A stretch of 45,958 nt of DNA from Psychromonas arctica DSM 14288 (lineage in GTDB: Bacteria > Pseudomonadota > Gammaproteobacteria > Enterobacterales > Psychromonadaceae), in NCBI RefSeq assembly GCF_000482725.1, contig NZ_KI519477.1, positions 286,709-332,666 on the forward strand, in the 5' to 3' direction. Of the stretch, positions 1 through 8,035 are shown in pieces. The translations under genes and the position numbers were made by a program. Position 1 is the stretch's first letter. Each line of letters opens with the position of its first letter. Under the pieces are notes generated by a model. It did no database searches and had not been told where the DNA came from. It saw nothing but the letters and a program-made list of their open reading frames with translations.

Positions 1-1
1 T

Positions 2-77
<76 letters not shown>

Positions 78-266
78 ATCACATTTTCCTGTAACAAATT
101 TCCTAATAAAACCAGAAGCAAGGCATTTGGTGATGCCCCTTTGTTACGAGCCCGAATTATAGAGATGGCGTTAATGATTGCAAGCTTTTTTTAGCTAATT
201 TAAGCTTAACAAAGCTTACATGCAGAGTTTTTAACCAAATCATTACTAACTTGCTTGAAAAGCGAA

Positions 267-806
267 CTAATAACTAAAAAAATGTTTTTGATAATGCTGT
301 AATTCAGAAATAGACTCTTTAATATCTTGTAACGCTAAATGTGTTCCGGTTTTTTTATGTGCTTCAACCATCTCCGGAGCCCAGCGACGACCTAACTCTT
401 TAATAGTACTAACATCAATATTACGGTAATGAAAGAAAGCTTCTAATGTCGGCATATGTTTGACCATAAAACGACGATCTTGGCCAATACTATTACCACA
501 TAATGGTGCTGCGCCTGCTGGTACCCATTTTTGTAAAAACTCAAGCGTTTCTTTCTCCGCCTGCTCACAACTAATTTTGCTTGCTTTAACACGTGCAGTT
601 AAACCTGAGTTGCCATGGTGCTCAGTACACCATTCATCCATGGCATCCAGAGCTTGATCACTCTGATGAATCACAAACTGTGGGCCTTCCGCTAAGATAT
701 TCAAATCGCTGTCAGTTACAATCGTTGCAATCTCAATAATTTTATCGCTATCAGGATTTAATCCTGTCATTTCTAGATCGATCCAGACCAAATTATTTTT
801 GTTCAT
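267..806 (-). CDS. orn: oligoribonuclease (3'-5' exoribonuclease, DEDDh)
   Basis: Orn degrades the 2- to 5-nt RNA fragments left by other RNases, including pGpG from c-di-GMP breakdown, in the cytoplasm. The N-terminus carries the first DEDD motif ([11 protein letters not shown]); later [10 protein letters not shown] and the C-terminal [10 protein letters not shown] supply the other acidic residues and the catalytic His/Asp. At about 179 aa it has the usual family length. I start at the ATG at 806, because AAGGGTGG lies 8 nt upstream; a GTG 12 nt earlier (818) sits directly on that Shine-Dalgarno and is less likely. It is divergent from rsgA, the same arrangement as in E. coli, with tRNA-Gly downstream. 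Confidence 0.97.
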   Translation of the reverse strand: MNKNNLVWIDLEMTGLNPDSDKIIEIATIVTDSDLNILAEGPQFVIHQSDQALDAMDEWCTEHHGNSGLTARVKASKISCEQAEKETLEFLQKWVPAGAAPLCGNSIGQDRRFMVKHMPTLEAFFHYRNIDVSTIKELGRRWAPEMVEAHKKTGTHLALQDIKESISELQHYQKHFFSY

Positions 807-903
807 TTTGATAACCACCCTTTTCTCTTGATGAATAGCTTTATTATTTAAAAAATATAGTATGATACGCCATTCAAATCACCAGTGGTAGCAAAGGAAG
901 CCT

Positions 904-1944
904 GTGGCTAAGAAGAAAAAACTCAGTAAAAACCAAGTTCGTCGTGTTCAAAGCAATCATAACAAGCGCTTAACACCCAAAAACGATAAACAATGGGATG
1001 AATCTGAACTAGGTCCGCAGCTGGAAGGCTTGGTGGTTAGTCGATTCGGACAACACGCTGATATAGAAGATCAAGACGGCAAAGTAGAACGCTGTACTTT
1101 ACGTCGTTCAATACGCTCATTAGTAACTGGTGACCGCGTTGTGTGGCGGGCAGGTAAAGAATCGCACCAAGGTATTAGTGGTGTTATTGAAGCCGTACAT
1201 CCTCGTAAAACCGTATTAACACGACCAGATTATTATGATGGTATTAAACCCATCGCCGCTAACATTGACCATATTATTATTGTCAGCTCCATTGCACCCG
1301 AGTTTTCTCGTAACATTATTGACCGTTACTTAGTCGCCTGTGAAGATATTGGGATCACTCCTATTATCGTGTTAAACAAAGTTGACCTATTAGACAAAGA
1401 GTCAGCAAAAATCATTGACCAAGAATTACAGAGCTACCGTAATATTGGCTATCAGGTTTTGTATAGCTCAATGCATGGCGATGGTCTAGACGATTTAAAG
1501 TCGGTTATGAAAGATAAAATTAATATTTTTGTAGGCCAGTCTGGCGTTGGTAAAACTTCATTATTGAACATGTTATTGCCTGAGGTTGAAGCTGTTACAG
1601 GTGAAATTTCAGAGGGTTCTGGCCTTGGTAAACATACCACTACCACAGCCCGTTTATATCACTTCAGCGATGGTGGTGATTTAATAGATAGCCCAGGAAT
1701 ACGTGAGTTTTCATTATGGCACTTAGAAGCTGAACGCATTGCAAGTGGCTTTATTGAGTTTAGAGAGCACTTAGGTGGTTGCCGTTTTCGAGATTGTAAA
1801 CATCAGGCGGATCCAGGTTGTGCTTTAGTTGCAGCCGTTGAAGCGGGTAAAATTGATAGTGCGCGCTTTAAGAGTTTCCTACGTATTTTAGAAACCATGG
1901 ATGATGCAAAAAATGCACGTCACCGCGATCCAAATATCTACTAA
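904..1944 (+). CDS. rsgA: ribosome small subunit-dependent GTPase RsgA
   Basis: RsgA is a circularly permuted GTPase that releases RbfA and checks late maturation of the 30S subunit. In order, the protein has a basic N-terminal tail, an OB-fold region (about 40-110), then the permuted G motifs: G4 NKVD near 158, G1 GQSGVGKTS near 210 and G3 DSPG near 262, followed by a zinc knuckle with the spacing CRFRDCKH...C near 293-306. The length of 346 aa is typical. The start codon is GTG with AAGGAAG just upstream. It is divergent from orn and followed by psd, the conserved enterobacterial order. Confidence 0.97.
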   Translation: MAKKKKLSKNQVRRVQSNHNKRLTPKNDKQWDESELGPQLEGLVVSRFGQHADIEDQDGKVERCTLRRSIRSLVTGDRVVWRAGKESHQGISGVIEAVHPRKTVLTRPDYYDGIKPIAANIDHIIIVSSIAPEFSRNIIDRYLVACEDIGITPIIVLNKVDLLDKESAKIIDQELQSYRNIGYQVLYSSMHGDGLDDLKSVMKDKINIFVGQSGVGKTSLLNMLLPEVEAVTGEISEGSGLGKHTTTTARLYHFSDGGDLIDSPGIREFSLWHLEAERIASGFIEFREHLGGCRFRDCKHQADPGCALVAAVEAGKIDSARFKSFLRILETMDDAKNARHRDPNIY

Positions 1945-2048
1945 AATAGACGTTTATAAAAAAGCATAATTGAAATCCGTCTTTAAAAACACGTTTAAAG
2001 CGGTACAAAACAGTGATTAATTAATATTTAAAAGCAGAGAATTTTACT

Positions 2049-2903
2049 ATGAGCGATAAACTAAAAATTATTGGCCAATACCTTTTACCTAAACACCTCG
2101 TTACTTTATTAGCAGGTAAATTAGCGAATGCAAAAATGGGTAAGTTCACAACATTTTTAATTACTAAATTTATTAAGCAATTTAAAATCGATATGAGTGA
2201 AGCAAAGCATTCTGAGGCTGCTGATTTTGAGACCTTTAATGACTTTTTTACACGTGAATTAAAAGCAGGTTTACGCCCAATTGTTGAAGGCGACAACAAC
2301 CTAGCGACACCCGTTGACGGATGTGTTAGCCAACAGGGCGAGATTAAAGCGGGACGTATTTTTCAAGCCAAAGGCCATGACTTTAGTTTACGTGAACTAT
2401 TAGGCGGACGAGATGACGTCGCAGCTCCCTTTGATGAGGGTATTTTTTCTACCGTTTATTTAGCACCTAAAGATTATCACCGTATCCATATGCCAATTAC
2501 CGGCAAGTTAGAGCAGATGATTTTCATTCCTGGTGACTTATTTTCAGTTAACCCATTAACTGCGCAAAATGTGCCTAACTTATTTGCTCGCAATGAACGT
2601 GCCGTTGCTATTTTCTCAACCGCTATCGGACCAATGGCTATGGTATTAGTTGGCGCAACCATAGTCGGCAGTATTGAAACGGTTTGGGAAGGCACACTAA
2701 CGCCACAAAAAAATAAAGAGATTCAATATTGGGATTATCAGGATCAAGAGATTATCTTGCAAAAAGGGGCTGAAATGGGTCGCTTTAAACTAGGTAGCAC
2801 GATTGTTGCATTATTCCCTAAAGACAGTATTGAATTTAGTGAAGCTTTAGCACCTTCAAGCGTGACACGTTTAGGCGAACTATTTGCAACCGTAAAATCT
2901 TAA
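2049..2903 (+). CDS. psd: phosphatidylserine decarboxylase proenzyme
   Basis: Psd converts phosphatidylserine to phosphatidylethanolamine at the inner membrane. It is made as a proenzyme that cleaves itself to create a pyruvoyl cofactor. The self-cleavage motif LGST is at residues 248-251, so the cut is expected between G249 and S250; the triad residues of bacterial Psd fit D90 (TPVDG), H147 (HRIHMP) and S250. At 284 aa it is slightly shorter than the E. coli enzyme but complete. It lies about 100 bp after rsgA and 37 bp before ilvA on the same strand. In E. coli the next gene is the mechanosensitive channel mscM; here it is replaced by ilvA and a potassium channel. Confidence 0.97.
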   Translation: MSDKLKIIGQYLLPKHLVTLLAGKLANAKMGKFTTFLITKFIKQFKIDMSEAKHSEAADFETFNDFFTRELKAGLRPIVEGDNNLATPVDGCVSQQGEIKAGRIFQAKGHDFSLRELLGGRDDVAAPFDEGIFSTVYLAPKDYHRIHMPITGKLEQMIFIPGDLFSVNPLTAQNVPNLFARNERAVAIFSTAIGPMAMVLVGATIVGSIETVWEGTLTPQKNKEIQYWDYQDQEIILQKGAEMGRFKLGSTIVALFPKDSIEFSEALAPSSVTRLGELFATVKS

Positions 2904-2940
2904 ATTTAAACCTTAGACTAATAGCATAACAAGGCTTGTC

Positions 2941-4479
2941 ATGACAGTAATATCCAGTGAACAATATTTAAAAAAAATCTTATTAGCCCCTATTTATGAA
3001 GCAGCGATTGAAACTAAGCTACAGCCACTAAATAAGCTATCTATTCGTTTAAATAACCATATTTTATTAAAGCGTGAAGATTTGCAACCGGTTCACTCTT
3101 TTAAATTACGAGGTGCTTACAACAAGCTTTCAAGCCTCAGTGATCAACAAAAGAAAAATGGCGTGATTGCAGCATCAGCAGGTAACCATGCGCAAGGTTT
3201 AGCGTTATCGGCTAAAAAGATGGGTGTTAAAGCTACTATCGTGATGCCTAAAACCACACCCGAAATTAAAGTTAATTCGGTACGTACTTTTGGTGCAACA
3301 GTGGTCTTATTTGGTGAGAGCTTTGATGCAGCCAACGCGCATTCATTGGCGCTTGCAAAGGAGCACGGTTACACCTTGATCCACCCTTTTGATGACCCTG
3401 ATATCATTGCAGGCCAAGGCACTGTTGGAAAAGAATTATTACAACAAGATGCACATATAGATAAGATATTTGTCCCTGTAGGTGGCGGTGGTTTAGCAGC
3501 GGGTATCGCCGTTTATATCAAACAGTTATTACCGCATATTCAAATTATTGCCGTTGAACCTGAAGATGCAGCTTGTCTAAAAGCCGCTTTAGCGGCTGGC
3601 GGTCCGGTGACATTACCTAAAGTGGGTTTGTTTGCAGACGGTGTTGCGGTAAAAACCATCGGCCGAGAAACATTCCGCTTATGTCAGCAATATATTGATG
3701 ATGTGATCACTGTTAGTAGTGATGAGATTTGTGCTGCGGTTAAAGATATTTTTGATGATACTCGTGCAATAGCCGAGCCTGCAGGGGCTTTATCATTAGC
3801 GGGATTAAAAAAATATGCACAACAGCACCAACTAAAAGACCAACGTCTTACTGCTATTTTAAGTGGTGCAAACGTTAACTTTCATAGTTTACGTTATGTT
3901 TCTGAACGTTGTGAATTAGGTGAGCAAAATGAAAGTATCTTAGCAGTCACTATTCCCGAGAAACAAGGTGCTTTCTTAGCTTTTTGTAATCAACTCGATG
4001 GCAGAGCCATTACTGAATTTAACTACCGTTATAGCGATAGCAAGCAAGCTAATATTTTTGTTGGCGTAAGAACACCCAATGGGTTTGAGGAATTAACTAG
4101 TTTAACTGAAAATCTGACCATTGCAGGTTATACGGTTGCTGACTTAAGTCACGATGAAACCGCTAAACTACATGTTCGTTATATGGTCGGAGGTGTGCCT
4201 TCTCAGCAATTAACGGAACGTTTATATAGTTTTGAATTTCCAGAGCACCCTAATGCCCTGCTTAAATTTTTAAACCTATTAGGCATGCATGCCAATATCA
4301 CTTTATTTCATTACCGCAACCATGGTGCCGCATATGGGCAAGTATTAGCAGGGTTTGAAGTCAGTGATGCTCAGGTAGACGAGTTTAGCGAACACTTAAA
4401 TGCGTTGGGTTACAGCTATAAAGATGAAACAGGCAATCCTGCTTATCGTTACTTTTTATCACATACACAGAACGATTAA
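2941..4479 (+). CDS. ilvA: threonine deaminase, biosynthetic (IlvA)
   Basis: IlvA is a PLP enzyme that turns threonine into 2-oxobutanoate, the committed step to isoleucine. The PLP lysine is K55 in SFKLRGAYNK; the phosphate-binding glycine loop GGGGLAAG is at 181-188. The region from about 320 to 512 holds the two ACT-like regulatory repeats (RYVSERCELGEQ near 300; SFEFPEHPNAL in the second repeat), so this is the long, isoleucine-inhibited biosynthetic form and not the short catabolic TdcB. It sits outside any ilv operon, between psd and a K+ channel gene that starts 9 nt after its stop. I see no attenuator leader in the 37-bp gap before it. Confidence 0.96.
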   Translation: MTVISSEQYLKKILLAPIYEAAIETKLQPLNKLSIRLNNHILLKREDLQPVHSFKLRGAYNKLSSLSDQQKKNGVIAASAGNHAQGLALSAKKMGVKATIVMPKTTPEIKVNSVRTFGATVVLFGESFDAANAHSLALAKEHGYTLIHPFDDPDIIAGQGTVGKELLQQDAHIDKIFVPVGGGGLAAGIAVYIKQLLPHIQIIAVEPEDAACLKAALAAGGPVTLPKVGLFADGVAVKTIGRETFRLCQQYIDDVITVSSDEICAAVKDIFDDTRAIAEPAGALSLAGLKKYAQQHQLKDQRLTAILSGANVNFHSLRYVSERCELGEQNESILAVTIPEKQGAFLAFCNQLDGRAITEFNYRYSDSKQANIFVGVRTPNGFEELTSLTENLTIAGYTVADLSHDETAKLHVRYMVGGVPSQQLTERLYSFEFPEHPNALLKFLNLLGMHANITLFHYRNHGAAYGQVLAGFEVSDAQVDEFSEHLNALGYSYKDETGNPAYRYFLSHTQND

Positions 4480-4488
4480 GGTAATGCT

Positions 4489-5562
4489 ATGCTGCCTTTT
4501 TTAACACCGCTTAAAATAACGAAAATTATACAAAAGCTAACGCGCAATATGACTTGGCCAGCAATGTTTGGCTTGATCATAATGCAAGCGGCTATTACTT
4601 ATGCTTTATTTATTTTGGCAAATGAGAGGGCTCTAATTGAGCACCCATTACAGTTTTTTTATTATAATATGGTGGTGGTTTCAACGGTTGGTTTTGGTGA
4701 CTTTAGTCCGGAAACAAGCTTTGGTAGATTGATTGTCGCCTTCTGGCAAATTCCTTCTGGATTAATTGTATTTGCTTCATTTATCGGAAAAACCACCCAA
4801 TTATTCATTGATATAGCGAGAAAGAATATGAACGGCAGTAATGACTTTTCACATTTAACGGGGCATATACTGCTGTTTTGCTGGGATAAACACTCAACGA
4901 AGCAAGTCATACAGTTAATTCTTGGCGATAAAAAACGCCATAACCGTCAAATATTATTATGTGTCACTGAAGATATGGATAATCCTTTTCCAGAAATTGA
5001 TGAGGTTTCCTTTGCAAAATTAGCCTCATTTTCCGATACGCAAGAGCTAGACAGAGTTGGCCTAAAAACAGCTCAACGTATTATTATTGATGGCAGTACA
5101 GACGATGAAACTTTATCCATAGCCCTCAGTATTGCTACCTTCACTGATAAGAATGCGAATATAACCGCACACTTTTTTGATGAAAGTAAAGCCAAGCTAT
5201 TAAAGATTCACTGCCCCTATATTGAATGCAGTATCGACAACAGTGCACAGATAATGGTAAGAAGCATGCAAGATCCTGGTTCAAGCCAAGTCACCGAGCG
5301 ATTACTTTCAACGTTAAACGGCGCAACCTTATACAGTATTTTAATTCCTGATTTGATCAGCGACACTAGCTTCGGTGAGTTATTTAAAACATTCAAACAA
5401 CGCTACGATATGATCTTAATAGGCTTTAGCAAAGATAAAAGTGGCAATGATATGAGTTTAAACCCAACCAATGATGCGATAGTTAGCGCGGGTTATCACC
5501 TTTATTATATTGCCAATGAACGCCTTTATGTTGATGATATTGATTGGCAAGATATCAATTAG
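4489..5562 (+). CDS. two-TM potassium channel with RCK-like cytoplasmic domain
   Basis: The N-terminus has two membrane segments (about 24-43 and 84-105) flanking a pore loop with the K+ selectivity filter TVGFGD at 66-71, as in the Ion_trans_2 (KcsA/MthK-type) family. The remaining 240 residues begin with GHILLFCW, reminiscent of the first beta strand of a TrkA-N/RCK nucleotide-binding domain. The classic GxGxxG loop is not obvious, so the RCK domain is divergent. The product is probably an inner-membrane K+ channel gated by a cytoplasmic ligand or ions. It is translationally close to ilvA (9-nt gap, AAGG upstream) and probably cotranscribed. Gating signal and physiological role are not visible. 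Confidence 0.85.
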   Translation: MLPFLTPLKITKIIQKLTRNMTWPAMFGLIIMQAAITYALFILANERALIEHPLQFFYYNMVVVSTVGFGDFSPETSFGRLIVAFWQIPSGLIVFASFIGKTTQLFIDIARKNMNGSNDFSHLTGHILLFCWDKHSTKQVIQLILGDKKRHNRQILLCVTEDMDNPFPEIDEVSFAKLASFSDTQELDRVGLKTAQRIIIDGSTDDETLSIALSIATFTDKNANITAHFFDESKAKLLKIHCPYIECSIDNSAQIMVRSMQDPGSSQVTERLLSTLNGATLYSILIPDLISDTSFGELFKTFKQRYDMILIGFSKDKSGNDMSLNPTNDAIVSAGYHLYYIANERLYVDDIDWQDIN

Positions 5563-5591
5563 TATTTGCTCAATATTCGTGAAATATTTGC

Positions 5592-5616
5592 AGAGTGTTC
5601 GTAGAGCACTCTTTCA
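5592..5616 (+). terminator. possible weak terminator after the potassium channel gene
   Basis: A hairpin with arms AGAGTGTTC and GAGCACTCT (one G-U pair, 3-nt loop) is followed by TTTC only. It would end the psd-ilvA-channel transcript, but the short T-run makes it weak. Confidence 0.4.
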
Positions 5617-5663
5617 ATGATCACTCCCTATTTTGTTCATTTTGATGCTAGGACGCAGCGATA

Positions 5664-6617
5664 ATGAGTATAGAAACAAGCGCGACTTCATATCAATCAT
5701 TAACCTCAATAGTAGCTGAAAACATACCTCTTTGGTTCCAACAAGGCGGGACAATGGGCATGATTATGTGGTTATTACTGTTGTTATCTTTTGTTACAAC
5801 AGTTGTGACACTAGAGCGCTTGTTCTTTTGGGCTATTTATTATTTTCAACGGGAGCGCTATACACTACAAGAGTGTTTTGCCGCTTTAAATAAACACCAA
5901 AAGACCGACGCCTTATTAGCTTGTCAAAAAATACCAACACCCGCATTAAAAATGTTGGCTCATGGTATTGAAGGCCTGCCCACTTCCCCAACAGAAAAAA
6001 TGCATGCCTATGCAGCTATACAGATAAATAAGTTATCACGAGGACAATCGTTATTGCGTACTATCGCCATCATTTCTCCGATACTAGGAGTGATAGGTTC
6101 TTTGATGTGCTTCATTGAGCTTCTACCGATTATTGCAGAAGAAAATAGCAGCAATAATCAAGGGTTGTTAGTGGTGATTTCACAGGCATTAATCCCAGTA
6201 GTAGCTAGCCTCATTGTGATAATTTTAGCTTTATTACCTTATCACTTGTTTGCTGTTTTTATTAACACACTACGCTCACACCTAGACACTATACTTGCTC
6301 AGTTTAATCACCTTTGCCAACAGCAAAACTTAATCAATAGCAGAACCAACAACTTAGCCAATGAAGCGACGCTGATTGTTAACAATACGCTGCAGACAAC
6401 TTCTACGGAAAACATTCAAAATGATCCCGTATCAGAACAAACAAGCATGCCTTATCATTATGAATTTTCGAAAGAAACGGGTGAGGTAAATGTAACCATT
6501 CACCCTCAAACTGAAGATATCAAACGAGTCAGTTCATCCTCAATTGCTAAAATGTATGATCAAACACTCATGCCTACTAATGTGAATACAGATGAAAAGC
6601 CTATACTAAAGAAATAA
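5664..6617 (+). CDS. ExbB/TolQ/MotA-family inner-membrane protein (divergent)
   Basis: The topology is that of ExbB: one TM segment at about 31-50, a cytoplasmic loop, then TM2 (about 133-155, starting RTIAIISPILGVIGS) and TM3 (about 168-197). The SPILGVIGS segment is the counterpart of the ExbB/TolQ APxxGLxGT signature. It is atypical in two ways. The threonine normally ending this signature is serine, and the TM3 threonine of ExbB (ALxAT) appears replaced in QALIPVVAS. There is also a polar C-terminal tail of about 110 residues absent from E. coli ExbB. It is followed by a TonB-like gene, but no exbD-like ORF lies between or beside them. It may power a TonB system using ExbD from elsewhere, or have lost proton coupling. 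Confidence 0.78.
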   Translation: MSIETSATSYQSLTSIVAENIPLWFQQGGTMGMIMWLLLLLSFVTTVVTLERLFFWAIYYFQRERYTLQECFAALNKHQKTDALLACQKIPTPALKMLAHGIEGLPTSPTEKMHAYAAIQINKLSRGQSLLRTIAIISPILGVIGSLMCFIELLPIIAEENSSNNQGLLVVISQALIPVVASLIVIILALLPYHLFAVFINTLRSHLDTILAQFNHLCQQQNLINSRTNNLANEATLIVNNTLQTTSTENIQNDPVSEQTSMPYHYEFSKETGEVNVTIHPQTEDIKRVSSSSIAKMYDQTLMPTNVNTDEKPILKK

Positions 6618-6712
6618 CTTAATAGTATTTTTATGTCATTAAATTTTTATGCCCATTAAGTTTCTATGTCAAAAAAACTAACAACATCAACGAATATTAA
6701 GGCACCCAGTAT

Positions 6713-7741
6713 ATGAAATCTGCTTATCACTACTTCCCTTTTATTATCATAAGCTTTTTATTATATGCAGTGTTTTTCTATTTTCATGGTGATCTATTAC
6801 CAAGTAATCAAGTTAATCTGCTAGCAACAAAAAAGGTATCGGAAATAACCCAACCGACATTAACAGCGACACCTACACCGACAATCAAAACAGCCTCATC
6901 TTTAGAATCAGCAGCTTCTACAACAATAATCAAAGAAAAAGAAGCACCCCTTACTAATAATAAACAGCACATTAATCAACAACGTATCGACCAACAACTG
7001 CTGACATCACCACAATCTAAACAAGAGGCAGCATTAACAATTGATACCATAACCGAGCAACAACCTGCATCAATCACAATAGTAGCTTCTCTGTTAGAGG
7101 CAACTCAAGCCGATTATCAACTGGCTAAAATCCGTCATCAAAACAGTATTAAAAATCATCTAAGTGCCGACGATGCACTATTAAAAGAATTTATATTTAA
7201 CCAAAATCTGATTAATTTACCTGCTTTAATTCCCAAAAAAGTAAGCAATAATAAGCCCAGTGAAAAGGTGAAAAACCTTAGTTCCTATTCACCTAACGCC
7301 CTCAATGAAAATACAGTGTTAACATCCATTGCTTCGACATTACCCATTAACAATCCAACACACGTTGTTCGCAATGATAAACTTAAAATCATAATAAAGC
7401 AGCCACCAAAGCAGGCTTCAACGCCAAGGACCGAACCAAAAAGGCTCAACCCAAAAGGCACTGATAAACCAACAATATTACAGGAAGCCGTCGCTATTTC
7501 AGGTAAAAAGCCTAAATACCCTCAGCGGGCAGCTTTAAGGCAACAAAAAGGACAAGTAAAAGCAACAATGACAGTCATGGAAAATGGACAAACGATAGCG
7601 GTAAAATTAACAACGTCTAGCGGTCATGAAATGCTTGATAAAGCGGTATTGAACTTTATAGAAAATGAGCGGTTTATGCCTGCTTTAAAAGGGCAAGAAA
7701 AAATAAGCAGCGAGCAGTCATACTCATTTCGCTATCAATAA
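6713..7741 (+). CDS. TonB-like energy transducer
   Basis: TonB proteins span the periplasm and pass energy from ExbB/ExbD to outer-membrane receptors. One N-terminal membrane anchor (about 8-24) is followed by a long, polar Thr/Pro/Asn-rich linker. The C-terminal 90 residues are a clear TonB_C domain: KYPQRAALRQQKGQV, then SSGHEMLDKAV and FMPAL, matching the usual YPxxAxxxxxxGxV, SSGxxxLDxA and FxPA pattern. The usual Pro-Glu/Pro-Lys repeats are weak, and the linker (about 220 residues) is longer than in E. coli TonB. It lies 95 bp after the ExbB-like gene, on the same strand, suggesting one unit. The receptor it serves is not in the window. Confidence 0.88.
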   Translation: MKSAYHYFPFIIISFLLYAVFFYFHGDLLPSNQVNLLATKKVSEITQPTLTATPTPTIKTASSLESAASTTIIKEKEAPLTNNKQHINQQRIDQQLLTSPQSKQEAALTIDTITEQQPASITIVASLLEATQADYQLAKIRHQNSIKNHLSADDALLKEFIFNQNLINLPALIPKKVSNNKPSEKVKNLSSYSPNALNENTVLTSIASTLPINNPTHVVRNDKLKIIIKQPPKQASTPRTEPKRLNPKGTDKPTILQEAVAISGKKPKYPQRAALRQQKGQVKATMTVMENGQTIAVKLTTSSGHEMLDKAVLNFIENERFMPALKGQEKISSEQSYSFRYQ

Positions 7742-8035
7742 TAAGTACTTAACAACCAGTTAAAAATGATCAATAGCAACGCCATTAAGTATGTTTTCAA
7801 ATATAACGAAGGAAAAATGAGTCAATTTAAGATGGAATTGCGTCAAATGCTCGGTCCATATGCAAAATTTGTAACGCAGATGTGATGCATTTTAACCAGC
7901 TAGTTAGTTAGCGAAATGGGTATACCAATAGGAAACAGTCATCTTATAGGGGGCACTCCCTTTGTATCAAGCAATGTAATACAGAGGGAATAATATCAGC
8001 TTATGCTTTCTATAAGATAACTGATGCTTTATATA
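7742..8035. other. intergenic spacer between convergent tonB-like gene and parE
   Basis: The spacer holds no convincing gene. A 22-codon ORF (7817-7885) with GAAGGA upstream is too short to support. The right part contains the imperfect palindrome listed separately at 7936-8023. Confidence 0.6.
7936..8023. repeat. imperfect palindromic element (MITE-like), copy A
   Basis: Terminal arms CAGTCATCTTATAG (7936-7949) and CTATAAGATAACTG (8010-8023) pair with a single mismatch. A second, inner pair ACTCCCTTTGTAT (7955-7967) and ATACAGAGGGAAT (7979-7991) leaves an 11-nt loop. The end motif TATAAGA(A)TGACTG and the 11-mer ACTCCCTTTGT both recur in the palindromic element at 39378-39477, so these look like two members of one dispersed family. 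As RNA it would fold into a long hairpin and could also end transcription of the convergent genes. Confidence 0.65.

Noticed and set aside
7817-7885. 22-codon ORF with GAAGGA upstream between tonB-like gene and parE
   Set aside because: Too short, no recognisable sequence, inside a repeat-bearing spacer.
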